The notes under the pieces are model-generated. The model was not told the DNA's origin. It saw nothing but the letters and a program-made list of their open reading frames with translations, and searched no databases. Positions 26,601-39,000 of a DNA stretch of 64,000 nt are shown here, one piece after another. Numbering within the stretch: the first letter of the stretch is position 1; every line of letters begins with the position of its first letter. The position numbers and the translations under genes are program-made. Source of the stretch: Lumbricus terrestris (taxonomy: Eukaryota > Annelida > Clitellata > Crassiclitellata > Lumbricidae); contig OX457038.1 in NCBI GenBank assembly GCA_949752735.1, positions 59,013,957 to 59,077,956 on the forward strand, given 5' to 3'.

Positions 26601-29600
26601 GAAATCGAGAACAAAACAATTTCTTTGAATTGCACGTTTCATCTACCTTATTTTGTACAATTCTGATTAATTTTCTCCCAAACATTCCTCAAATCCTGAG
26701 GGATCATATTTAATTTGGAGGTAACAACATTAAACAGTAAATATGCAAGTATGTATATATGGGCACTTGTTACAGCACCCCTTCAAGATACTACTCAGAG
26801 GCACTCCAGACTACAGTGCAGACACTGAATTGGAGTTTCACTCCGAAGCACATGAGCAACTGCAAGTGAAGGACTTGCTCAGGGTTCATACGCAGCGGCT
26901 TGTGGTGGATTCGAACCAGAACCTTCTGGCTCCAAAATACCGAACATACCTCTGCACCACATCGCCCCACAAGTAAGCAAGTATGTACATCCTTTATTCG
27001 ACCAACTGCTAACACATTGTGGTGTACGTGAAATTTGACAGACACATGATGACTATACTTCATACTTGTTCGAACGGTGTTAGACGGCTGTAGCCGTTCG
27101 GTTTTCATCTCATTTTGAGCCATGATCAGCGATGACGAGAGCAGATTCAGAGCCCTCACGTAGAGCGCAATCTGCTCGAGGTGGCGCTGCTTTTCGCTCA
27201 CAAACGAAGCGACGATCGGACTCGATCCCTGCTTCTCATCTGTAAAGATGAAAGACTCGGACAGCGGAGAGCTCCGGGATTTCGCGAGATCGATGATGCA
27301 TTCGACCAATGCCAGAACAAAGTCGAGTTTGGACACGGTTTCATTGTGCTCCTTCTGAATATGCAAAGAAACATAATGACCACTTTTATAAATCAACAAT
27401 AAAAAAATTATCAAATTTTTTATTGTATCTGCAGATTTAAAAAGCACCTCTCACAGTGCACATCAATCAGAGGCGAAAGACCCAGAGAAAAGAAAGTGGT
27501 TTGATGCAGCGGAAAGATGAACTTTGGGTACGAGTTAATAGCAAAGAACGTATCTTTGGGTATGAGTTAATAGTGAAGAACATATCGATGAAGATATTTT
27601 ATACCAGAACAGATTGCAATGAAGGCAAAAGCTTGAATTCTCGTCATAGTAGTCCTTGCTCTTTGGACTATGAGATCATGCATGTAAAGTGAGTGTAATG
27701 GATGAAGAGAGGATATTGAAGTTGGCAGGCAGATGAGACCACAAAGATATTTGGACACTAAGTCAAGTTATAGAATAATATGATACATATTTATAAATCA
27801 ACAATTTTTCAGTCAATTTCTCTGATATGTTGATTGATCAACCAAACACATATAACCAAAACCAAACCAGACAGCCAAACAATTATTCAACAGTCAACAA
27901 ATCATCGATCAACCAGCCAAAATAAAAAGCCAGCCAACACGAAAAATACCGCAAAAACCAAATATCATTTAGGAAACAGCCATGCATGGAACTGCTCAAT
28001 TGAACAAACTACAATTCTTCCCGTTATATTCAAATTTAACTTTTACAAAGTCACAATGCAAACATGCCAGCATGGGTCAGTTTGCCTCTAATCTAATCTA
28101 AACTAATCCAATGACTTCTACAACAGTGATCATAAAATCTAAGACACGAGTCGATGATTAATTAGAGTAAAGTCAAATCCTAACTCGTAATCCATCACAA
28201 AGTCAGGTTAAAATCTGATTGGAAATTGCTTTTCTGCGTTTCTTCATTTACAGATTCTTTGTTTCATGAAAAGACTTCACTGATTTACCGACCAACAAAA
28301 ACAAAATTTAATTCATGACTCACGCTGAGAAGTGTTTCCTCAACCATCTCTGGGGCGTCGAAGAAGACATGGCCATCCATGTGCAGAGGTGACAAAACCG
28401 AACCTGCCCCAACGAATTCCTGGGGGCTAGGATATTTCATCGGCGAGTAGGGAACCAGCTGATTCTGAGATACACTGTGTGCAATGTGTGAGCGTGGAAC
28501 TACAACACAATAGAAAATTGAATCAAACTAAAACCTGTTTCAGTTACCGGTTAAGATTTTTACATTAGTCAGCCAGACATATTTCACAGCTCAGGGACAC
28601 TTACACGCATAAAGTCCTGTCATGCACTGACAGGGCTGAAAGTGAGCCGGGTCGGTCCGGGTCTGTGACCCGGCATCGATTTTCGAGACCCACTGTTGCC
28701 GGTCTCTGCCGGGTCGCTTGTTTACCAAAAATCAGACAAAAAAGGTCATCAACTTTTTGGCAGAGGAAAAAAGGACTTTTCATCGACATTTTGGTCAGAT
28801 GGCTAAAAAAAGGAAAACATTTTCTGCGACATTCAGCCAAAAATCTCGCGAAAGTCAGACCCGGCAACTTTTCCAAACCCCTTTCAGCCCTGTGCACTGA
28901 ACCACTCTGGAAAAAATTATATTTTCTCCGCAGCTAAAGGTCTATTTGTTTAGATCAGTGTCCTATTGCCAAGTACCAAAAAGTAGTATGCAAACAAAGG
29001 TTTTGTTCTAAACACACTTTAACGCTGCAAAGGTGGCACTTTGTGCTTTAAAGGTTTGTATAAAGGTAATCATCAAAATACACTGTACACACATAAATGT
29101 ATAAAGACAAGCATACATATATATGTACATAATAAATATCACACACGCACGAATGCATGTATTTATACATGCATGCATACATATATATTGTGTATGTGCA
29201 TTGCGTACAATGCCGTACATGCATGCAGCATATACTAGAGGCTCCATAAAATGCTCGGAACATTAGACATGGTTTTGACTTACAGCAACCCTGGCTTGGA
29301 GGAGACGGCAGACCAAAGACTGCATTCAGCAGTGATTCTTGACCTCGTTCTTGAGACTCGAGAACATTTGGTTCTGTTGAACAGCGTCCCAGGCTGCCGG
29401 GTCGAGCTGCAACAGATACAGACAACTCAAGGAATTAAAGACAAATAACAATTTATGTGGGAAAGTAGTTTTTAAAGTTCTTTTTTAAATACACACACTT
29501 TGGAAAAAATCACTGAAAATTCTAGTATAAATCTCTAGCAGCAAACATAACTGCATACAGTAGCCTACCATTACTGTACACATACAAACATACATACACA

Positions 29601-32600
29601 TATACAAGTATATATAACAAACATACAATACATACATTTATAAGCATATACGTGGGGCGCGGTGGTGTAGTGGGTATGTCGTCGTCTTGCAGCCAAAGGG
29701 TTGCAGGTTCAAATACACATCAAGTTACTTCTTAGGGACCTTCAGCAAGTCCTTCACTTGCAGTTGCTCAACACTTCGGCATGAAACTCTGATGCAGTGT
29801 CCGCTCTGTAGTCAGGAGCGCCTCTGAGTAGCGAGCTTGAAGGGGCGCTATGACAAGTGCGCATACAAATATATATATGCATGTGTGTAACTATGTATGC
29901 ATGTATGTATACATAGTTACATGAATGCATATATATTTGTGGCAACTATGTACTTATGTACATACGTATGTAATATGTATACTGATCATACCTGATGTTG
30001 CATCGTATGTGACAAGGGCCATGTTGTTTGACCCTGACGTTGAGTACGTCCGACTGTTGAATGGAGCGAAGGGCGGTCGAAGAGGAGCAGACGGACTTGG
30101 CATGAACTTCGAATCACTTGGAAAAAACTCTGGCTTCTTCACGGGCGAATCGAGGATTGGTGGAAGAGGTATGGTTCCTATGGGAAGAAGACAAAACTAT
30201 TCAGAATTCAATTTCTATGAACACTCTCATCAACATTATCACCTGATTCAAAATCATGATTTGATCTCTCAACATCATCAACCTTGAAAAAACATAATTT
30301 TCAGCATCTGGCATCATCATCGTCGTCATTATCATCGTCGTTGTCATCATCATCATCACCATTAGCAACATCATCAACAACACCACCACCACTTGCCGAA
30401 TCATTATCGCTCTCTCTGCTATTTCGCTCAGTAACAATAACAACAATCCTCAGCTGACAGCAGCCACCCTTACCTCACCACATGTCACCAACACCATCAT
30501 AATCATCATCATCATTCAATACAGTATCACCACCATTTAGAGCCAATCGCCATTCTATCACCCCATCACCAATGAACTGTCAGCGCCATTCTCATAATAG
30601 TTACTCCTATTGCTACAAAGGTCACCTTGGGCTCTGAATGGATTGAAGGAGACTGGAGGTGAAGGACTAGAACCGAGACTTTTCCTTCGCCAGACTGATC
30701 CAGCTGGAGGAGAACCAAGTGTGAACAGCGCTGAAAATCACCAAAATATCAAGGAATTAGCATGTCTACTTACTATTACAGCAATCATGGCAGTAGTAGT
30801 AGTTTATTCTATTATATTAGCAGTAGTAGTAGTAGTAGTGGTGGTAGTAGGAGTATAATTATTACTATTATTGTGACACCAGATGTCCGCACGTCCTAAG
30901 ATGGTAAAAATTTAGCGCTGAGAATAACGCGCCCTGAACAGAATTAGTAAACCATATTTTCAGTCAAGGTCACATGAAACTATTTACAAAATGATAATTA
31001 ATTTTTCAGAATGTTGTCCATGAAATTGTTAGTTTGAACAACATACATTTGGGTGTATCACATCTTTCAGACTGCAGCCTAGAGACAGGTCATCTAAACT
31101 GCCCTGACCAAAACTAAAAGTGTATGTATTATTATTATTATTATTATTATTACTACATAAGCACTTAGTCTTTTGTAGAAAAATTATAGACTTGCTAGGT
31201 AAGAAAAAAAATTATCCTAAACAGAAACTGCTAATACTCTGAAACTTACACACACGTATTATAAATAATTCCTAACTTTCCAATTAACAGTGTGTTCAAC
31301 ATGAAGTGATAATCTTATAGGCTGACCTACCTGATGGAGGTGACGGGGGGCCTGGTAGAAACACCGGGAACATCTGCTGATGCCAAACACAAACAAAGAA
31401 ATTTAAACAATTTCAAAGCATATGCACTGGCCAAAAAAATTAATCGGAAATTTTTTTCAGATTCATTCTGGCCCGTATTTCAACAACAACAACAGAATTA
31501 CTCAGATATTAAAAGGCAGCAGCCGTACATGATCCCGTAAAATGATCCCAGAATTGTAATATTTACCGATGGACTGTTTAAAGAAAAGTCTATAAAAATT
31601 CACCTGAAGGTTCAACCATAAAAATTTGCTGTCAGTCTAAAACTTTTCTGCACATTTTACAACCAAACTGATCGCAAATTAACACTTTAGATCTAATTTT
31701 CAACCATCCTGCGTTACAGTGTTCATGAACAAGCCGGTGACCTGAGCTTGGCTTTCAAGTGAATAATTATTACATAAACAAGACTCAAATGACTCAGGAA
31801 ATTAAAGGAAAACACTAGATTTGATAGAAGAACAAAAGAATGGAGCTTTCACTTAAATTCAAATATATCGCCCAACAATGGTTCAGCATCAAGGATGAAA
31901 GAAAACTTTCATAGTAGCCTGGAATTAAAAATGTGAAGTCACAACTTTGACCGTAACCTGTGGTGATGCGGGTGACATAGATGACCGCTGTTGGGGGTAC
32001 GATCCACTCTCCCCGCTCCCCACAGGACGCGGGTCGGCCGAGCGAATGCTCTGGGGCACAGTGATCGGTTCAGAGGTCGTTCTGTTCAGGCGTGGACTGT
32101 TTTTCGGAGATGCCTTTCCAGGTGAGCGAGTTCCAGCGGCCAGGTTGTTTCCCTCGGAAGGACTCGTCTTTATTGGTTGACTGACGACGTTAAATGTGAC
32201 ACGCTGACCGATTCTCGATGAAAGTCTTCCCAGGGAATTCAATGAATCGTCAGAACTGTCAGAAAACATAATGCAAGGATGTGCATGCTTTGATTAAATA
32301 GTGCAAGCACATAATCATATGCATGCATACATACAAACATGTATTATGTGTACATGTATGTATGTATGTATGTATGTATGTATGTATGTATGCATGTATG
32401 TATGTATGCATGACCATACATAACTACATATGCATGCAGGCATTTCATACAGTGCCTTTCAAGAACCTTTCAAAAGTTTTCCCAAACATGCAACCCTTCC
32501 TTGTGCCTTGAATTTTTGTGATAAGAGCTACCGGGTACTTGGTCCCAGTTCCTTACCTCTCATCCATGATCATAATTCAACAATTACGCAGCATCATGGC

Positions 32601-35600
32601 TTGTGTTGTTAGGTTTGGAACAACTATCGCAGACTTTTGTAACACAGTAGCATTGGTTTCCCAGTCACTTTTCATACACACTCACTGTTAGCGTGCTACT
32701 CTACAAATCGATTTTAATTACATGAAAGCTGCATGGCTAGATAAAATCTTACTCATCGTTTTACTCACTAGTAATCATGATGATGCATAACATAACAATA
32801 TGTCATGTTTTATTACAGTTATTACATTACAGCCCATGTCTTACAGATTAGATTTGATCAAACCTTACCCAAAGACCGCATTCAGTTCAAACGGTTGACT
32901 GGTAGAACCACTGCTTCCACCTAAACAACCATCAAAATAATATCTATGAGGTTAGGGATTGATTTAACGCATAGTGTCTGGATAATTTACTGCAAACAAA
33001 TTGCTAAATTGGACATTAAATACACAGCAGGATAAAGTCGCCTCATTACAAAAAAACTATTCATTGCCAAACAGAGCACAAGAATCTGAAATGAAACTAT
33101 TTTCAACACATTATTAGTGTGTACAAAACAACCATTCAAAGTCCATAGCAAATTGTTCTATAGCAAATTCTATGAGCATTTAATTATTATTATTATTATA
33201 CATTTATTAGTCAACATTATTTAATGACAATCAGATGATGGCAGAGAGCAAAATGGTGAGTGAAGGACTTGCTCAGGGTCTCTACACACTCCCAGGGGAG
33301 GCTCAAACTCTTGCTCTTCACTTTACATGGAGAGTGCCCTAACCAACAGGAAACCAAGTCCCTGTCACAAATCTTGTCCTATTAGTTATCTTGATTACTA
33401 GCTGACCCAGTGGTCTGATCATTCCCAAGTATTTGCACTATTGCATTATAAAAGTTGTGTGAATAATAGCAAAATTACCCGGCGGTACCGGTACTAAAAA
33501 AATTAATTACAAATCATCCTGCAGTGTGACTTCAAACTCACAGATTCTAGGCTACAATAATAGCAATTTATCCAACATTGCCAACAGTTGCCATGGACAA
33601 CAGGCAACTGGCAGGCAAGATTAGATTACCTGAACAGTCAGATGGAATTTCTGGTGGAACCACGACGTAATCATCCAGTGTCGGAGAATCACTTCGAAAC
33701 GGTCCCTGCCCGACCTGAACAAAATCGCGTCCCTCACTCGGAGAGCTGCTGTCACTGTCCAGCTGCGGCCTCGAATACGTAAAATGAGCGCCTGACGAAG
33801 AACCCTGTTTCGATACAATCCAAGTAAAGCATGGTAAAGTAGCGTTAGGTAAAGCTATCTTGCTTTTATCATGCACAATTGCACGTTCATCCATTCGCTT
33901 AACTTTATGCATCAGCTTTTCTTGTACTTAACTACTTGTGAACATCTGCAAACCAACCTCATTTTCTTATGTGCTGCATAAATGCACTTTTTAATTGTCT
34001 TCTAATCAATATACAGGGTGGGCCATAAAAAAAGACCCCCCTACGTTTTTTGCCAATATCTTGACCAAAAGTAAGAATTTCGACATGAAATTTTACAGTC
34101 TTAAAGACAATTCATATTTACATTTGATGGCCAGATTTCATCAAAATATTTCAAACAAACCAAAAGTTATGCCACTTTTAGGAAGGCCACCCGCCGTTTT
34201 TTGACGATTCAAAAACGTAACGCAACAAAAAGTAGGTTTTTAAAAATATCTTTGCCAAAAGTAAGAATTTCGAAACGAAATTTTACAGGTTGATAGACAA
34301 TTCATATTTACATATGTTGGCCAGATTTCATAAAAATATTTCAAACAGAACAAAAGTTATATCACTTTTAGGGAGGCCACCCTACGTTTTTTTTACTTTT
34401 TTGAATCATCAAAAAACAAAGGGTGGCCTCACTAAAAGTGATATAACTTTTGTTCTGTTTGAAATATTTTTATGAAATCTGGCCAACATATGTAAATATG
34501 AATTGTCTATCAACCTGTAAAATTTCATTTCGACATTCTTACTTTTGGCCAAGATATTGGCAAAAACCTACTTTTTGTTGCGTTACGTTTTTGAATCGTC
34601 AAAAAACGGTGGGTGGCCTCCATAATAGTGGCATAACTTTTGCTCTGTTTGAAATATTTTGATGAAATTTGGCCATCATATGTAAATATAAATTGTCTAT
34701 AAGACTCTAAAATTTCATATCAAAATTCTTACATTTGGTCAAGATATTGGCAAAAAACCTAGGGGGTCTTTTTTTTTGGCCCACCCTGTACATTTTTAAC
34801 CCATCTTAAAAGACACTTAAATTGACCACAGCTTTCAATATTTACAGGATTATACTTAATGTTGTAAACACAACGGTACCACACATCTCTGATAGGCTCT
34901 TATTAGGAAAAATATGCTCCGTCACAATTGAAATTACACGTGACAAAAACAACTTACACGAGATGTTGGGGAGCCAGAATTGGCATAAAATGGAGATGCT
35001 GACAGCAACTTTGACGTTGGAGATCCAGTCACAGAACAACCGGAGTGACTTCGGGGAAGCTTAATCGGAGAAGCTACGGAAAGGAAGAAACTCATTCAGT
35101 TACTGTATAGTATGTCAACAGTCAATTGTTCTTGCATTTAAATAGCAATGTTTCTCTTGTTCTTGCATTTAAATAGCAATGTTTCTCTTGTTCTTGCATT
35201 TAAATAGCAATGTTTCTCTTGTTCTTGCATTTAAATAGCAATGTTTCTCCCTTGTTGTCTCCAGTGACTGACAATCTGGATGCTGACCTGATTACAATTA
35301 GGCTTCATACCCTCTATATTAGACACTGGCACCATAGGTGTTATCTAATTAAAATATTTGATACTCTACTTATTGGTATAATAATATGCATTAAAGAAAT
35401 AACATTAAAGAACAAGCTCCAACAAAGCACACCTTGACAGCCTTTAACTTTGTACGCATATTGCAATGCCAATCTAGTGTCAAGCATTAATCTCTGACAC
35501 ACAAATGAACACAGTAACAGCCTTGGAAGATGTTTAAACCATACACCACCATGTCACAACGAAAGCGTTCAAATGAGCAAAACTACTTTCAAATCCGCAC

Positions 35601-36034
35601 AGGAATATTTCTTCAGGATGAGAAAAAAATTTGATTTAGGATTGATAAAAAATTTGATATATTCTCCAGAAAATGAGTTCACCATTTACAGCCAGTATAA
35701 TGAATGCAAAACATTCAAATATGCACTGTTAAAGATCTGTGAGCAATCAAAAATGCTGCAGTGCACTTCCAACAGATTCTCGTCAAAAGGTGCTACATAA
35801 ATGCTCCAATAACTACAATCCTACATACATACAAACATAAATAAACATTCAAACAATAAATACATTCGCACAATACAAACATACGTATCTACATTCTACA
35901 TAAAGAGCAATTACGATGATGCTTACTTGGTTTCTTTTTGGGATACAGAAATGGATGCTGGAAGAACTCATCTGAAAACAAATCACCTATTATTATTGTT
36001 GTTATTGTTATTATTATAATTATTATTATTATTA

Positions 36035-36068
<34 letters not shown>

Positions 36069-39000
36069 CATTATTATTACTATTACTATTATTATTACTT
36101 GACGATGATATACACATACCGTACTTTTGGTTTTAACTCATGAGTCGTAGTAATACAACAATCTACTCTGTAGCATACAAAGGAATAAACTTAAAAATGA
36201 ATAATTCTGTTGACAAGAAACTATCTATTGAAAAGATGGACGACAACACAACCTGCCCATACTTACCAAACTCCATCCGGTCCTTTGGATTTCGACACAG
36301 CAGATGCGTTAAGAGGTCTCGTAATTCAGGGCTTGTATTCAGAGGTATGCTACAAAAAGACCAACACATCTCTGTTCTTAAAAAATACTAAATAAATATC
36401 TGGCTACATACAGGGTGGCGCAAAATAAACCGGACTATTAGTTTTTGCAATTGCATCGCTTGAATAATCAAAGTAACTGTCGCCTTAAAACTATCAATAG
36501 ACAGTCCAAACACCAACCAATTCACAGAATGATCAAGTGTACGCCAACGTAGCTGTGAAACGAGACATTCCTTCAGAACGCTTGCTGAAAGGTCGGAAGC
36601 ACTTCTCACAGAGCATCATGGTTTCGGTTGCCGTGTCGCAGCTGGGGAAATCGTCATTAGTTTTCGTTGAACGAGGAGCAAAAGTTAACAGTTCCTATTA
36701 CTGTGACGTCATCCTACATCAAGGACTAGCTGGGGTACCCGGGGTTGCCCGGGAAATTTAGGATTCGATCCACTCCGGCCACAACCCCACCACACCCCAC
36801 CCCGCCGCACTCCGACCTCTATACCAGTACGCCACCGGACAAATTTGGGTTTGACGAAAATTTACACCCACATCCCACCCCCACCCCCTCCGCCCCAAAC
36901 CCCCTCCCACCCCACTCCACCCCACCCCCCACTCCACCCCACCTCCCATTCCATCCCCCTCCACCCCAACCCCACTCCCCTACTCCACCCCCACCCCAAC
37001 CCCCACCCATCCCCACCCCTCGACCCCCTACGCCACCCCACCCAACCTCCACCACCCCTCACCTCCATCCCATCCCACCCCTCCACCTCCACCCCACTTT
37101 AGACACCTCTAAAACGATTAAAATCACTGCTTTTATACGTGCCAAGCGAATGAAAATTTAAAGCGAAAATCAGTGTTTTCGACCCCCTCGCACCCTGGCC
37201 CCCATGGTGGTAGAGATTTGCCAACCACTGATCCGGGTGGTTCTGATGGACCTCTATCTAGGAAAAAAAATTCAAATCAACACCTAAATTTTTTGAAAAA
37301 AATTTGGGGGTTTCGCTCCCCACCCTGGCCCCCATGGTGGTAGAGAATCGCCAACCCCTCGACTTTGCGTCTCGTGCCGAGACCTACACAGTAGTGAAGG
37401 TTTGGACTGAAAAGCTCAAAAACTGTGAGCGTGCATTCTGGACAAATATACATACATACATACATAGCAAAGTTCTTTCTTATAGATATAGATTACTGCC
37501 AGACATTAAAGCTCACTCTGGTCACAATTTCACTTTCCAGCATGATGGAGCACCTGCTCATCGTTCACGAAAAACAGTTGCTTTTCTCACTGCTCACGTT
37601 CCAGACTTTATTGAACCAGAAAATTGGCCACCGAACAGTCCGGACTTGAATCCCGTAGACTATTCCATCTGGGGAATGCTTCAGCAGCTTGTTTACACGC
37701 AGAGAATTCGAGATATTGAACATTTGAAAGAAGTTCTGACCGCATGCTGGGACGAAATCAGCGCGGAAACTATCAACCGGGCTATTGGACAGTTTCGCAA
37801 GCGATTATCATTGGTTATCGCAGCAAATGGAGGACATATTGAACATCACTTTGACTGAAATTTCTTACGCATTCAGAAAATTCTGAAATTTTACAGTTCA
37901 TTCTATGTTATATTAAATGCCAAACCAATGCCAGTTTTAAGGCGATAATTACTTTGATTATTCAAGCGATGCAATTGCAAAAACTAATAGTCCGGTTTAT
38001 TTTGCGCCACCCTGTATATGACGATGGCACATCACGAGGTATAGCAATTTTGCAGAACTCCAACAGTGACATTCCAAAGGCAGTAGAATGGAGACAAACC
38101 TTGGTTGAATGTTGACATTTCTTTCATAAAACTGCTTCAACTGGTGTGGAGTCTGCGCCTGGAACGGTGCTTTGCCGGTAAGGCATTGGTAGACAATGGT
38201 TCCCACGCTCCACAGATCAGCCTTTGCGTCGTACTTCTGTGACATTATCACCTCTGGAGCCTACAGAAAGAAACACAAAAAACATCTGCCACGTTTTGAT
38301 GGTTGGCTGCTTCATCGTAAACAAAGTTCTGACAACTTATCAGATATTTTACTTCCACATTTGCAACTGAAATGGAACATTTGGCCACATTTGTTAGAGC
38401 ACAAGCTGCATTTCATAAGCCTATCAGTTAAAGCCGGCTTATACTTCAACATAAGCAAGACAAAGGTCATGACAACAGCAAATTGGGTTAATTTTGAGAT
38501 AGATGGAGAGGAAATAGAGGTGGTAAAAAGCTTCACATTCTTAGGATCACTGATCGAAAAAGAGGGAAAATGTGATCCAGAAATAAAGCGAAGGATAGCG
38601 ATAGGGAAAACCGCAATGATTGGACTGGAAAAGATATGGAAGGACAAACATGTAAGTTTAGATACTAAGAAGAGGCTCGTGAGAGCACTAATCTTTCCAA
38701 CGATATTATATGGCTGCGAGACATGGACAAAGACAAAGAATATGGAGAAAAAGATTAAAGCATGCGAAATGTGGATTTGGAGGAAGATGTTGAGAATATC
38801 TTGGACAGAGAAAAGAACGAACGAATCTATAAGAATGGAAATTGGATTGGAAAACGAAGAGTCGTTAAAACAATTTGCGACAAGATTGAAGCTAAGATTC
38901 TTCGGACATGTAATGCGATCTGATGGTTTGGAGAAGGAAATGATGCTGGCTTGTGGTGATGGAAGGAGAAGACTCGGCAGACCAAGGATGAAATGGATGG

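Larger units (their letters stand above)
36411..38014 (+). mobile_element. mariner-type transposon (DD37D-like) with about 84-bp TIRs, interrupted by a nested insertion
   Basis: The first and last about 84 bp are inverted repeats (start CAGGGTGGCGCAAAATAAAC) with only about two differences, between TA dinucleotides at 36409-36410 and 38015-38016. Transposase-coding blocks are on the plus strand. Left block: [32 protein letters not shown]. Right block: from [20 protein letters not shown] to IEHHFD, stop at 37858. The Asp of QHDGAPAH and the Asp of NPVDYSIW are 37 residues apart. The element is inactive because a 767-bp insertion splits the frame and no full N-terminal DNA-binding region is seen. 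It lies in a ULK intron, opposite strand. Confidence 0.93.

Noticed and set aside
26743..27447. Single 218-codon minus-strand gene ending at 26791
   Set aside because: Only 27066-27354 is a ULK exon. The rest reads through an intron and an antisense SINE.
28601..28937. 98- and 90-codon frames as small genes
   Set aside because: They coincide with a 262-bp MITE that has perfect 8-bp flanking duplications.
36745..37161. Proline-rich 138-residue protein and the Gly/Trp-rich reverse frames
   Set aside because: Low-complexity C-rich tract inside a transposon insertion.
38196..38424. N-terminal part of the open frame ending at 39125 as part of the LINE protein
   Set aside because: It overlaps the antisense of the ULK exon 38100-38260 and lacks RT similarity. 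Only the part from about 38425 is RTE.
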